Below are positions 23,061-34,969 of a DNA stretch of 64,000 nucleotides, piece after piece (within the stretch, counting starts at the first letter, position 1; the number at the start of each line of letters is the position of its first letter). A model generated the notes under the pieces. The model saw only the letters and a program-made list of their open reading frames with translations, ran no database searches and had not been told where the DNA came from. This DNA is from Pogostemon cablin (taxonomy: Eukaryota > Streptophyta > Magnoliopsida > Lamiales > Lamiaceae). The position numbers and the translations under genes were made by a program. Location: assembly GCA_023678885.1 (NCBI GenBank), contig CM042985.1, positions 20,500,465 through 20,564,464 on the forward strand. The letters run 5' to 3'.

Positions 23061-24718
23061 GTGGGTGAGGGGTAGGGTTGTTGGTTTAAAAGTGTATGGA
23101 GTATAAAATTATATTTAGTATTTTACTTTAATATTTTATATGTGAGAGTAATTATTTAAATTCCATGTATCTAATAATAAATATGCTTAAAAGTGTGTAT
23201 ATGAGAGTAATAAACAATTTAATTATCATGACAAGCAAAAGATTTATCAAATTCTGAGGATACTATGTAATTTTATATTTTTTTTCGTAATTAACTTTTT
23301 TTATGGTTAATTTTATTTATTTTTTTAATTTATTTTTTTATGATTTTACTTTTGATTATATTTTTCTTACGGTTTCTTTTATATTTTTAAATTAATTTTG
23401 TTAATTTTTTTTATTTCATCAAATTAATTTATATTGAATTAACTTTTTTATTAATAAACTTTATCATAAATTTTTTTCTTCAATCATTAAATAAACATAT
23501 TTAATTTTTTATTGATTTAATTATGGAACAAGCAAAATTTGAAAATCAATTCAATATTTTTTTAAAAATAATTTTAATAAATCAATTTAATAATGGAATT
23601 AAGCTTTTATAAACGAAATTAAATTCAGATATGAGTATATATAAATTGAATTTTACTCTTCAATATAAACTTATATATATTAGATTATAGTTAAAAATAA
23701 ATAGTTATATTAAACTTGAATTATTATTATTTTTAAATTATTGAATAAATTGTTATATTAGACTTAAATTATATTTTTTTAAATGATAACTTTACAACAT
23801 GTGTAATACATGAAATTCATACTAGTTTAATATATTAAAGGAGATTTTTATTTTGATAAGGTGTAATCTCTAAAATTATTCTCAATTATTTAAATTATTA
23901 CTTAATTTCTAACGTAGATAAATACATATATTAATTTTAAGATTTGAATATGAAAGAAATAAAATTAAAATAAATTATTAATTTTTATAATATTGTAAAC
24001 GAATATCGTCTTCAAAATTATTATAAATTATTTTAATTGTTAATTAATTTTTAACGTCAATAAATACATATATTAGTAATAATTTAATAAAAAAATTGTT
24101 ACATGTATTGTGTTATTTAAGTTTTTTTAGTTTAAATTTAAAAATATCATTTTTTTTTAATATGAAAAATATTCTTAAAAATTATTTATTGAATTAATTA
24201 ATACAAATTACTTTAATTATTTTGATTATATATTTTGTAATCCACCCCACCCACGTAATAAAAGAAAGGGATAATGACTTGCTACTTAGATAGATAATTA
24301 ATTTTTTAAATATATTTTCTTCATCTAATTATAATACTTTAATCTAACGGTGATTACATACTGGGTCATATATTACCCAGGTTACACAAGAATCTCCCAT
24401 TAATATGATAATCATAATATATTTAGATCGAATATTCTCTTATGAGATTAATAGTTAATCTATTATTAAAATATTTATATAGACGGTTTATTATAGTAAA
24501 AAGTAGGTTTATAATCAACGTAAAAAAAAAAAAAACTACCCGTGGGACAAAGGGAGTATATTTGGGACGACTGTCTCACACAGAATTACCATTTCGACTT
24601 TGTATATTTAAATTATATTCCTAATCAATTTCATTATTTACTTACTTTACCATTCACTATTATTTTTCCATAATTATTATTATATTAATTAATTGATATC
24701 TTATGTCATGAATGTACA

Positions 24719-25012
24719 TACTCCATCCGTCTCGGGTATTTTTATCCATTTGTACGTGCACGGAGATTAAGACTTTTTATTTTTTTAATATATAATGTAA
24801 GAGAAAGTAGTGATAAATTAGTAATTTAAAAAGAAAAAGTGAATAAAGTTATTGAGAATAATGAATAAAGTGTAAAAAAGTAATTAAAGTTGTTGGGATT
24901 GTAAAAAGTAGGTGATAAAATATTATGTATTTTGCCAAAAATGGAATGAGTAAAAATACGTGGGACACCCCAAAATGAAAAGTGGGTAAAAATACGTGGG
25001 ACGCATAAATAA
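24719..25012. mobile_element. Stowaway-type MITE (inverted relative to 42950)
   Basis: It begins tactccatccgtctcgggtattttta and ends with 'aaaaatacgtgggacaccccaaaatgaaaagtgggtaaaaatacgtggga'. This is the reverse complement of the start of the MITE at 42950-43246. Length is about 290 bp, and the outer terminal bases at the right have decayed. Confidence 0.65.
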
Positions 25013-25618
25013 GAGCATTATTTTTTATTGAAAATTAACAAAGTCGAGACGTTATTTACGTGAGACAGGTTTGTAAAACGTGTTAAAATATGTTTATTAT
25101 TTAGATAAAGTATATTACTATGTTTAATGGTTGATAAAATATATTTTATAAGATATGTTGAATTATGTATTAAATATAATTTTAACGTGTTAAATTATAA
25201 TTTATTATTAATATATTTTAACTATAAATAAATATACTTTATCTATACAATAAGCATATTTTAATGATGAATACATTCGTCTCACACTCATCTTACAAGA
25301 GAGTGTATCTTGAAAATGTTGATTAAAATATGAAAAATATAATTTTTTTATTAAATATTGTAATTTTTTCTTATAAAATCAAGGTAACTAAATTATGTAC
25401 TTCCTCCATCTTCTTTTAGACTATGTCTCGTTCTCGATAGATTAGGAAAAGTGATAATTTTAAAGCGTATTATAGTTTTTTTTTTGTTGTAATAAAGTAT
25501 ATTAAGCATATGAGATTTTTTTATATTTTTAAATAAACTCTACTGAGAAATGGTGATTCTTTTTTACTTTTCATATTTTTTTAGTAGGAAGCAAATTTAA
25601 AGAAAGTAAAAATAATAT

Positions 25619-25901
25619 ACTCCCTCCGTCCCAAAATTATAGTCACGTTTACTGTACCACATTTTTTAAGAAAAGCGTTCTTTTTGACAAAATTTGTTGA
25701 CTTTAGAGGGTAAAGTAGTATTTTTAAATAATAAAAAAGTATAAAATAATAATATGTGTGTGAAAAAATAGTGGCTAATTTGAAATTAAAGTAACTTTTG
25801 AGGTTGTTGGATAAAGTGAATTTGAAATTTTAGGTTGTGAACAAAATTGTGAGACAGATAATTATAGAAATGTGAAGGAAATTGTGGGACGGAGAAAGAA
25901 T
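25619..25901. mobile_element. Stowaway-type MITE with both ends preserved
   Basis: The left end actccctccgtcccaaaatt and the right end attgtgggacggagaaaga are inverted matches about 283 bp apart. The middle ('cgtttactgtaccacattttttaagaaaa') is typical of short noncoding plant MITEs. A further CTTCCTCCATC-type end sits just to the left at about 25400. Confidence 0.7.
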
Positions 25902-26040
25902 AAGCTATTAACAAAAATACATGTACATCATAAAATAGTATACAAGTTTTTATTTTCATAACAAATCGTCCATTAATTTTTTTATTTAATAATATAGTCT
26001 TCTGTTAATCGAATTACTGTATAAATTATATGGTTCCCTA

Positions 26041-26472
26041 TAGGCCTGTTAAACGAGCCGAGCGAGCTCGAGTATCACATACTCGAGCTCGGCTCGATTA
26101 GAAAACGAGCTATACTACGAGCTCGAGCTTGAACGAGTAATTCTCGAGTCGAGCTCGAGCTCGGCTCGACTCATCAAACAAAACGAGTCGAGTTTTCCGA
26201 GCTTTTTCGAGCCTATCGAGCATTATTTAATTAATTTTTATTATATTTAATAATAATTAATTTAATATAATTAAATAATACTTATTATTATTATTTATTT
26301 ATTAATTATTATTATTTTTATCGAGCTTAAACGAGCCGAGCTCTGGAAACGAGTATAAGGGCAAGCTCGAACTCGAGTTCGAGTAGTCACCGAGCCGAGC
26401 CGAGCCGAGCTCAAGTTTAACGAGCCGAGTCAAGCCGAGCTCTCGAGCGGCTCAGTTTGTTTAATAGCTCTA
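26041..26472. mobile_element. Non-autonomous hAT element, 432 bp, 8-bp target duplication
   Basis: It is flanked by perfect copies of GTTCCCTA (26033-26040 and 26473-26480), the 8-bp duplication typical of hAT elements. Termini are TAGGCCTGTTAAACGAGCC and, reversed, TAGAGCTATTAAACAAACTG. Both subterminal zones are packed with CGAGC/GAGCTC words, giving several hairpins, around an AT-rich core. The ends match in style the 7.8-kb transposase-bearing hAT element at 30852-38699, so this is probably an internal-deletion derivative of that family. Confidence 0.85.
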
Positions 26473-27310
26473 GTTCCCTATTCATTTCAACCTAACAATA
26501 CATAAGTTTTAAGATATAATAGGATTTGAAGGATCTTACACGCTTTACCACATGTTTGTTTTTTTGTTTTTTATATTAACTGTATCATTAACTTTTAGTA
26601 AGAGTGGTGCAAGCATGAAATGTGTTGAACAATTGAAGATGACGTTATGCAATCACATATAGAGTATTAATTATATATTCACAGCGAAAACAAAGACATT
26701 GAGTTGACTCAGAGAGCTGTGAGAAGGTGGGCAATTAATCAATTTATTATTATTATTTAAAGGAGTATAGTTGGCGGGAATAATCTCCCGCAATATTTTT
26801 GTTTCAAAACCTCGCAACTTCCTATGGTCCCGCTTTTAATACTCCTCCCTACGAATGTATATGCATTTACATTTGTATTTTGCACAAATTAAAAAAACAT
26901 GGAGCAGTATTTTAATATTTGATATAATATCTTAATAGTAAGTTATATAAAAATATATTAATTATTTTGTGTGGATTCATATAAAAAATTGTAAATCTTA
27001 CTTTAAGAATAACCAAATTGGTAAAATATAAATTTTAAATAAGGACAAATGAAAGAGTAGTACTTTTTACATGGATGAATGAGTAACGAACTAAAAATAA
27101 GAAAATGAATGCTTGAAAAAGAAAACTACTGCAGATCATAAAATGAAAGCGAATTTATGGGAAATTAATTAGACAATCTCGCCTCGGCATGTATTTCATT
27201 GGTTCTTTTTCTTTTAACGTTTTTTTTCTTTCAATTTTTAATTTTTTAATTAAAAACTATGATGATTTAAGTTTGTATTCTTTTAATTAATCTTTGTTTT
27301 AAATTATAAA

Positions 27311-27694
27311 AGCAAAAGCTCCTGTGCACCCGGGCGCACGGAACACTTTCCGTGCGCCTTTAGAAATTTGTGCTAAATTGTATACCTTTTAGTATACAGA
27401 TGTGTACCCTTTATTTTCTAAAGAAAAATCTGGGCGCACGAACAACACTCCGTGCGCCTTTAGAATTTTGTGTTAAATTGTATACCCTTTAGTATAAAAA
27501 TGTGTACCCTTTATTTTCTAAAGAAAAAAAAATATTAATGAAAAGTGTATACCCTTTAGAACAAAATTGTGTACCTTTTAGTAATTAAAGTGTATACCCT
27601 TTAGACCAAATTAATGTACCCTTACCCATAATACAAAATTTCTAAAGGCGCACGGAATGTGTTCCGTGCGCCCGGGTGCACGCAAGCCTCACTC
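27311..27694. mobile_element. MITE family B copy (CACCCGGGCGCACGGA ends), 9-10-bp duplication
   Basis: Flanked by AATTATAAA(A) at 27302-27310 and 27695-27703. Long inverted ends: gctcctgtgcacccgggcgc on the left, gcttgcgtgcacccgggcgc reversed on the right, each followed by acggaacac..ccgtgcgcctttagaa. The left part contains a roughly 100-bp tandem duplication (cgtgcgcctttagaa... through ...ttattttctaaagaaaaa, at about 27351 and 27451). It has no coding content. The duplication length suggests a Mutator-like source. Confidence 0.8.
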
Positions 27695-28019
27695 AATTAT
27701 AAAATGATAGTTCCACGGTATCAATTATATTTACACTTTTTATCACAAAAAAAATATTTTTATTTATACATGTATTCTGATATTGTTTAATGAATAATAC
27801 AATATGTTAGGTATATTAAGTATTTTGGGAAGGGTGTTATTTTAGTGCCAATAGGCAAAAATACACAACTCCACAAACTAAATATAAATACCAACTGCTC
27901 AAATACATTATTTCTCTTTTAATTAAACTCCCTTAATAGGTCCATTATATCCTTCCCACCAAAATAAAATAAAAAATTCTAAGTACTCACTCACCCAAAC
28001 ACCCCAGTGCCGCCGGCCG

Positions 28020-28218
28020 TGATGCAGCTAGCGTAGAGATTGAAGAAGACACCTCCTATCTACGTTGATTCAACTCAAGAATACCGGAGAATAGGAATTC
28101 GACATTAATTCTTTCTTTCTTTTCTATCCAATCTTACTATTACAAAAATTCTTAAATATGTATCATCCTAGGAGCAGCAGTTATAAAATGTACTAAAAAT
28201 AGCAGTTATAAGAAAACA
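28020..28218 (-). mobile_element. 3' LTR of the Ty3/gypsy element (about 200 bp)
   Basis: The segment matches 42209-42414 in the same orientation almost throughout (shared 'gagattgaa.aagacacct.ctatctacgttgattcaac' and 'cctaggagcagcagttata'). On the minus strand it runs TGTTTTC...GCATCA, with TG and CA ends. It lies downstream of the pol 3' end once the solo LTR at 28253-30067 is removed. The exact 5' border is uncertain by some tens of bases. Confidence 0.7.
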
Positions 28219-28252
28219 TTATATATATATAATAATAATATTAATTGTAACC

Positions 28253-30067
28253 TGATAGTCGTATTTTGCGCACTCTAATTTAATCCTCAAGTATAAGGAT
28301 GTCAATTATAGCAGCAAGTACCCAAGTTAAATTACGATCCCACTGAGACAATTAATTATTTATTTATTCTAAATTACTATTTAAGAAGAATTACGTAACC
28401 AGTTTCCAAGAGTTTATGAATTAATTATCTAAATAACGAAATATTAAATAACTGAATTAATTAAAGGCAATGAAAATAAACAAGTTTTAATCAAGAGATA
28501 AGCAACAATTCTAAGGTATCAGGTATATACCAATTAATTTGGGTTCCTAGACTTCCAATTGCTCATTCATGCAGTATCAATGAAAGTACACCATTTAACC
28601 ATGTTAACTCACCAGATATGATCAAATTTTAAGCTAACGGTATATCCCGATTTATTCCTTAAGGTGCGCGAATATTACCAAGCCTTATTCCTAGATACTA
28701 ATCAAAACAAACAACAATACCTTCGGATGGTAAGTTCGACTAACAAGATATTCTCTAGAATTACTACAAGATTTTATCTACTTCCTACTTGAATGTCTAA
28801 TTGCATTGTTCCACTAAACAATTCAAGTATCTGATTTACCAATTCATAGAATCAAAGTGTTTATAGCAGTACTACATCAACCCCTAACAGATAGACAATA
28901 CCAACCATGAACGCACATAAGCTAACATAATAAATCAAGCATTATAGCGGATGTCATGAAATTATTATGAAGACGTTACGAAGCAGATAAGCAAGTCTGA
29001 TTAAATTAAGTAAAATCAGAATATCAACTGCATAAAATCTCAATCTTTGGTCTAGATTCCCAAATCAATCAAATCAAACAATCAAACCCTAGAACTGTAT
29101 AAGAAATAGCCCATGAGGTTATAAACAACACTCATGACTATGCAATTTATACCAAAAATCAAGATAAAAGAAAGGAAAAGATTAAAAACACGAAATCCAA
29201 GCGTAAGCGTAGTTGGGCGTTCCTTCTCCGTCTCTCCGATTGTCCGATCTCCCTCAATTAATACTTGGAACCCCTTTGAAGATGGATGGATGATGAAAGA
29301 AAGATGTGAATCTAATGTGTATTTGTCTTGGGCAGCAATTCACGATGGGTGTGTGTGGATGTGAGTGGGTTCTGTCAACTGTGTGTTGATTCCCCCTTTT
29401 ATGTCTAAGACTGTTCGTAGGGCTTTTTTCTTGTCGAGATTGGTCCAAAACATGATCTGGAAGCCACAAATACACTGCTATAACGAACAGGCCGCGACTG
29501 GGCCCAAGAATTACCCGCTCGGCACCCAACTCAGATCGAGCTGGGTCTTGGATGTTACCGAACGGCATTCCAGCTGCATCAGGACGACTTATCACATCAC
29601 GTAGGACCCTCTGGCACCCAACTCGACTGAAATTGGCTGCCGAGCCACACTAGCTCGCCCCGAGCTGTCACCCAAGCGGATCTCGAGCTGCAGACTGCAT
29701 TGGGCAATCTCACTATTTCTAGCATAACTTCCTCATACGAACTCTGATTTGAGCAATTTTTATACCAAAACGATCTTCTCTTCCGTGGCTTTCCAACGAT
29801 ATATCACATAATTAATTTGGAATTCTAAAAAATATAGAAAAATTATACAATGTGGACATATATTTTTTAGCATTCCTTCACACTTCCACTCTTTGTTCCA
29901 ACTTTGAACTTTTGATCTTGTTTTACCCTTCAAAACTCAACAAAATACATTAGTAGCATTTTAATTATGCAAGATATGAAGATCACGCAATTCTACATAA
30001 AATCATGGCCACATTCTATTAAATGGTGTAATGTGAGACCTAAAAACGTGAAATTCCACTCTCAACA
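28253..30067 (-). mobile_element. Solo LTR, family S, copy 1, 5-bp target duplication
   Basis: Starts tgatagtcg and ends ctctcaaca on the plus strand, so it runs TGTTGAGAGTGG...CTATCA on the minus strand. It is flanked by TAACC (28248-28252 and 30068-30072). Removing it restores the gypsy pol tail (KKNAGYN then stop). Its ends and long blocks match the oppositely oriented copy at 33317-34927; the middle differs (about 29130-29720). At 1815 bp it is a long LTR with no internal coding region, so a solo LTR left by LTR-LTR recombination. Short frames inside it are not genes. Confidence 0.82.
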
Positions 30068-30072
30068 TAACC

Positions 30073-30843
30073 GGCATTCTTCTTATCGACAATTAATGGA
30101 TCCACTCTTTCCAAATAGGTGATTGTAGCTTCATCTCCATCTATATTGTCACCATGAAAGGGAATTAGATGCCTGAAATTGAAGACATCCAATGTCCGAA
30201 TATGATTAGGAAGATTTAGGCAATAAGCATTCGGATTAATCTTTTCAAGTATTTCTACTGGACCTATATTTCGGGAAGCCAATTTATTGTACTCACGAAG
30301 TGTAAATTGATCCTTCGTTAATACAGCCCAAACAAAATTCCCTACTTCAAATTGAACATCATGACACCGAGAATCTGCTGCAGCTTTATATTTTCAATTG
30401 GCATCTTTGAGGTAATTTCGTATTCTTGTGAATCTGTTATTCTGAATGTAATCAGCAGGAAGGGATAACAAATCAAGAGGAGCTCATGGCACTGAACCAT
30501 AAAAAACAAAGAAGGGACTAAAACTAGTACTACGATTTACAGCCTGATTGTGGACTAACTCTGCAATACATAATTTTGTATCCTATGATTTTATATTTTC
30601 ACCAACCAAACAACGAAGTAAATTACCTAAAGATCAATTAACAACCTCTGTCTGTCCATCAGTTTGCAGATGGTAGGTGCTACTAAAGTTCAATTATGTG
30701 TTCTTCATACGCCACAGAGTCCACTAAAATGACTAAGAAAACATGAATCCAGATCGAAGATAATAGATATAGGAAGCCCATGCAAACGAAATATCTCACG
30801 AAATAACATATTTGCCACATTCACAGCGTTAGCAGTCTTCTTG
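30073..30843 (-). pseudogene. Ty3/gypsy pol, 3' part: integrase remainder and tail
   Basis: Minus-strand continuation of the pol gene beyond the hAT insertion. It opens with KKTANAVNVANMLFREIFRL, the middle of the gypsy integrase core, and ends with a GPVEILEKINPNAYCLNLP segment typical of the post-integrase region, then a FRHLIPFHGDN tail and stop. No chromodomain is recognisable. Frameshifts and stops lie between these blocks, so the region is not translatable as one protein. Confidence 0.7.
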
Positions 30844-31144
30844 CAGAGAATTAGAGCTGCTACACAAGTCGAGCAAGCCTGAGTAATAGTCACTCAAATT
30901 GATTCGAGCTCATTCGAAAAGCATAACAAGTTTACCTTTAAGTTTGGCTCGACTCGAATTTCATATATGTAAACTCGAGCACGACTGGTAAAAAAAATGA
31001 GCTAAGCTCGATAAAGCTCAAACTTGAACTCGACAATTCAATAATTTCTGCATTTTAAACCTTATATGAATTCATCATGCTTAATAAAAATAAGTCATAA
31101 AATTCATAAATAACATCATATACAAATTAGCACCATAAATAAAC

Positions 31145-33025
31145 TGTTAGAGTAGTATGCCCAGCGTACCAATTAGATTAGATAATTGGACTCTTTATAT
31201 TTTGAATATAAACAATCTAATTGGAAATTATATTATTAAAGGCTATTTTAATTTATCTATTTTATGCATTATAACATATACTTATTAGATAAAGTCCCTA
31301 GACCAATTTAAGCTAAATGTATGGTTATTACGCATATGATGGCGATCATGGAATTTATACAAAGAGCTTTGGTCTTAAACATGGTTCCGAATCAAGAATT
31401 TTTTTAAATGGGACAAAGAATAATTCAGTAAAGACTCGTACATATGATGAATGCTCGTCGGACGAGAATATTGTATTATATCAATATTAGTGTTGTGACA
31501 CAAATTCATATATGTGGATACTTATTAGAGAATAAGTTTATCGAACATGATCCGTAGGAAATTCTTATTAGATATGTCGAAATTAGGATTTTCTAATTAC
31601 GATAGTACACGATTAGTCTTTAGACTTGAAGCACCATGGTAGTCTTGTGTACTTTTTCTAATACTTAGATTTATCTTCTGATTGTTTAGCAATCATAAAG
31701 GGGGTATGTTGGGTATTATATTGATGTACATGGAGACTTGTGTGTGGCAAAGATAGAATCTGACACTTGTCTAAGATAAGAGAATCTCCTATGTATTTCA
31801 TTGTTAATGATTCAAAGACCTTGGCCAAGGCAATGAGAATAAAAATTCACAATGAATCATTATAACATGAAATAGAAACACAGTTATTGAGTTAGTAGAG
31901 TTTCGACTAATATTCCTACTCTACACTCAATCGGGAGATTAATTGTTAGAAAGACCGTACGTGTATGTCACTCGTTAATTTACAGGTTTACTCGCTATTT
32001 CACCTAAACTAGAAGATCACATTACTTGCTAGGTGTTACCGTGATTAGTAGGTTCTTGAAATTAATTAGTTAATTTCAAGTAAATTAATTAATTGGATTA
32101 ATTAATATAATAATTGTTATTTATAAGTTACAAATGTTGTAAGTCTACTGCTAGAGTTAGTAGTGAACCTAAAGGATCACACCTTAATTTGAATGAACGA
32201 CTTTTATCAAATGGAACAATAGTTAAATTGTTAACTATTTATTATAATTAAATAATTTGATTATTTAATTAGAATTAAAAATAAATAAATTAATAAATAT
32301 AGATAATGGTATTGGAGTTAGCAGATACTTTGAGGACTTATGGATTTGCTTTTGCATTGTGGAGTAATGCGTGGAAGGCATTAGATGCCATTTGCTTTTG
32401 CATTGTAGAGTAATACGTGGAAGGCATTAGATGCCATCGATATACCACCTAATTCTTCATCAAAACACAACTTCCTTCAAGTTTCACTATTAATCATATT
32501 AACCACTCATCACTTCTTCATCTGCTTTTCGTTAATAAAAATACTTCTTCAAGTTTTCTAATTATTTTTGTTATCAACTACAAAAGTTCAAGATGGGTTA
32601 CGAGTGGCCATTTTGACAGAGTAATCATTTAATCCGTACATGCATATCCCTACGCTATCTGAAATTCATCTTGTTGTTCCAATTCACAAGTTTTACACTA
32701 CTAGCGAAGTGTAAAATTTGTGTTGTTTTCTTAATTGGTGGATTACTTTAGAGGGGATACACTTGGATCCCTTCTTGAGAAGAACAGAGTTTTAGCCACA
32801 ATCCGGGAATTGATTCTCTCAATCCTTGCATTAACTGGAAGAAAGTCTACGAGGGTAAGAATAATCTTTACGTAGATTTCTTTCAATATATTTTAACACC
32901 GGATCCGATAATCGTTTTCGAGTATGCGGGGTGAAACCTTTTTATGTATTTAATAAATATAATTTATTAATTTTAAAATTTTAAATTCCGCTGCGTTGAC
33001 CCGGATCGCTATAACGAACCCAACA
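31145..33025 (+). mobile_element. LTR-like insertion (probable solo LTR), about 1.9 kb
   Basis: Starts TGTTAGAGTAG and ends CGAACCCAACA (TG...CA form), flanked by TAAAC (31140-31144) and CAAAC (33026-33030), a 5-bp duplication with one change. No coding frame and no internal second LTR is evident. It includes a 46-bp tandem duplication at 32345-32436. It sits in the right-flank noncoding part of the hAT element. Family not recognised. Confidence 0.6.
32345..32436. repeat. 46-bp tandem duplication
   Basis: Two adjacent copies of tttgcttttgcattgt.gagtaat.cgtggaaggcattagatgcca differing at two positions (32345-32390, 32391-32436). It lies inside the LTR-like insertion. Confidence 0.9.
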
Positions 33026-33316
33026 CAAACCACCAATATTTGACACACATTTCACATCAAACCTAACATAAACAAGTCCACACCCATAAATCAAGTCTGG
33101 TACTAATTAACTCCAAATTACATAAATAAATACACATCATAAATCATTTAAAATCTAAAATTCTCATGTAATAGGTGCTTAAGAATTAATCTTGAGGTAG
33201 ATCGAATTCGTGAAATGTGGTTGATTCATCAGCCTCTGCTTCCTACAGAAACAGAAATGAAAAAAATGTATTATACATTCATTATGTATAATTATAAACA
33301 ACTAATTAAGGACAAT

Positions 33317-34927
33317 TGTTGAGACTGGAATTTCACGTATTTTAGGTCTCACATTATACCGTTTTTAATCGAATGTGGCCATGATTTTGTATAGAATGAC
33401 ATGGTTTTCATATCTTGCATAATTAAGATGATACTAAGGTGTTTTGTTGAATTTTGTAGGGTAAAACATGATCAAAAGTTCAAAGTTGGAATGAAGAGTG
33501 AAAGTGTAGAGGACTACTGAAAAACACATGGTCAACATTGAATAATTTTTCTGTATTTTTTTTAATTCCAAATTGATCATGTGATATAGGGTGGAAAGCC
33601 ACGGAAGATAGGATCGTTTTGGCATAAAATCACTCAAATAGAAGTCCGTATAAGGAAGTTATGCTCAAAACGGTGAGGTCGCGCAGCTGCCGATGGGAAT
33701 TTCCAAAAATTTTCAAAAATTAGCTCATCTTTCCTATTTCTTGGAGCACAATTAATTTTCTTATCTCATTCCCTTCTCATACCTACATATATTTTACATC
33801 ATTATTCATGAGAAACACCACCCTCCACAAGGGATCACACCCATCCATCATCTACCATCATTCACATCCATCCCATCATCCATCTACATTGAAGAAGATT
33901 CAAGGGCTATTCAAGAGGGAGATTAGTCAATCAGAGAGACGGAGAAGGAAAACAGAATAACGCTGACACTAGGATTTTTCTATTTCTTTCTTTTATTTTC
34001 GTTTGTCAAGACTTCTGGTATGAATTTGATAGCCATGGGAGTTGTTTGTAATCCCATGGACTAATTTTAGTTACAGTTTTATGGTTTGAAAGATTGACAT
34101 AATTGATTTGATGAATTAGACTAATTTTTGTGAATTCATGTGAATTATTTTTTTGGTTTATTTGATTCGTATTGAGACTTTGCAATCATGCTTCGTAACG
34201 TCTTCATAGTAAATTCATGACATCCGCTATAATGCTTGATTTATTATATTAGCTTGTGTGCCTTCATGAATTGAATTGTCTATCTGTTAGGAATTAAGGT
34301 AGTTCCGTAATAAACACGTTAATTCTAAGAACATGTAAATCAGATACTTGAATTGTTTAGTGGAACAATGCAATTAGACATTCAAGTAGAAAGTGAATAA
34401 AGCCTTATAGTACTTTCAAAAAATATCTTGCTAGTCAAACTTGTCACCCGGAGGTATTGTTGTTTGCGTTGATTAGTATCTAGGAAGGGGCTTTGGTAAT
34501 ATTCACGCACCTTAGGATTTAAACAAAATTATACTATTAGCTTTAAATCGAATCATATCCGGTGGAAAAATAGGGTTATGTGGTGTATTTTAATAAAATT
34601 TGCATGAATGAATAATTGAAAGTCTAGGAATTCAAATTAATTGGTCTATGCCGGATTACCTTAGAATTGTTGATCATTTCTTGAATTAATCTTAAATCTT
34701 TCTTCTGTGATTTATTTTAATAGTTATTTAATTTTCTATTCTTTAGATAATAATTAAATTCACAACTCCGGGATATCAGTTACTTGATTCTAATTAATTT
34801 AGTAATTTTAGAAAATAAATAATTAACTGTCCTTTTGGGTTCGATAATTTAACTTAATTGCTTGTAGCTACAATTGACATCCTTTACACTTGGGGATTTA
34901 ATTGGAGTGCGTAAAAAACTCCTATCA
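33317..34927 (+). mobile_element. Solo LTR, family S, copy 2, 5-bp target duplication
   Basis: Runs TGTTGAGACTGG...CTCCTATCA on the plus strand, flanked by ACAAT (33312-33316 and 34928-34932). It is the inverted counterpart of 28253-30067: shared blocks include 'ggtctcacatta', 'aatgtggccatgattttgt', 'cttcgtaacgtcttcat' and the terminal 'attggagtgcg'. It is 1611 bp, about 200 bp shorter than copy 1, the difference lying in the middle. It inserted into the hAT element just downstream of the transposase stop. Confidence 0.82.
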
Positions 34928-34969
34928 ACAATCATTCAATATGAAAAATCAACAAAATATGAGTACTTG

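Larger units (their letters stand above)
20860..28019. other. Intergenic region filled with MITEs
   Basis: There is no coding sequence between the PTM-like promoter and the gypsy element. The DNA is AT-rich, with separately listed MITEs at 21625, 22101, 24719, 25619, 26041 and 27311, a GGTCAACG cluster at 22966, and further partial CTCCCTCCGT-type ends near 24545 and 25400. Confidence 0.6.

Noticed and set aside
26760..26800. ggcgggaataatctcccgc, an E2F-like palindrome
   Set aside because: It is an isolated inverted repeat far from any gene, so no regulatory role can be supported.
27311..27694. Strong GC-rich hairpins that look like terminators
   Set aside because: They are the inverted ends of a MITE with a target duplication; no transcript ends are indicated.
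29134..29604. Frames of 76-113 codons on both strands
   Set aside because: They lie wholly inside the solo LTR at 28253-30067, are not conserved in the related copy at 33317-34927, and match no family I recognise.
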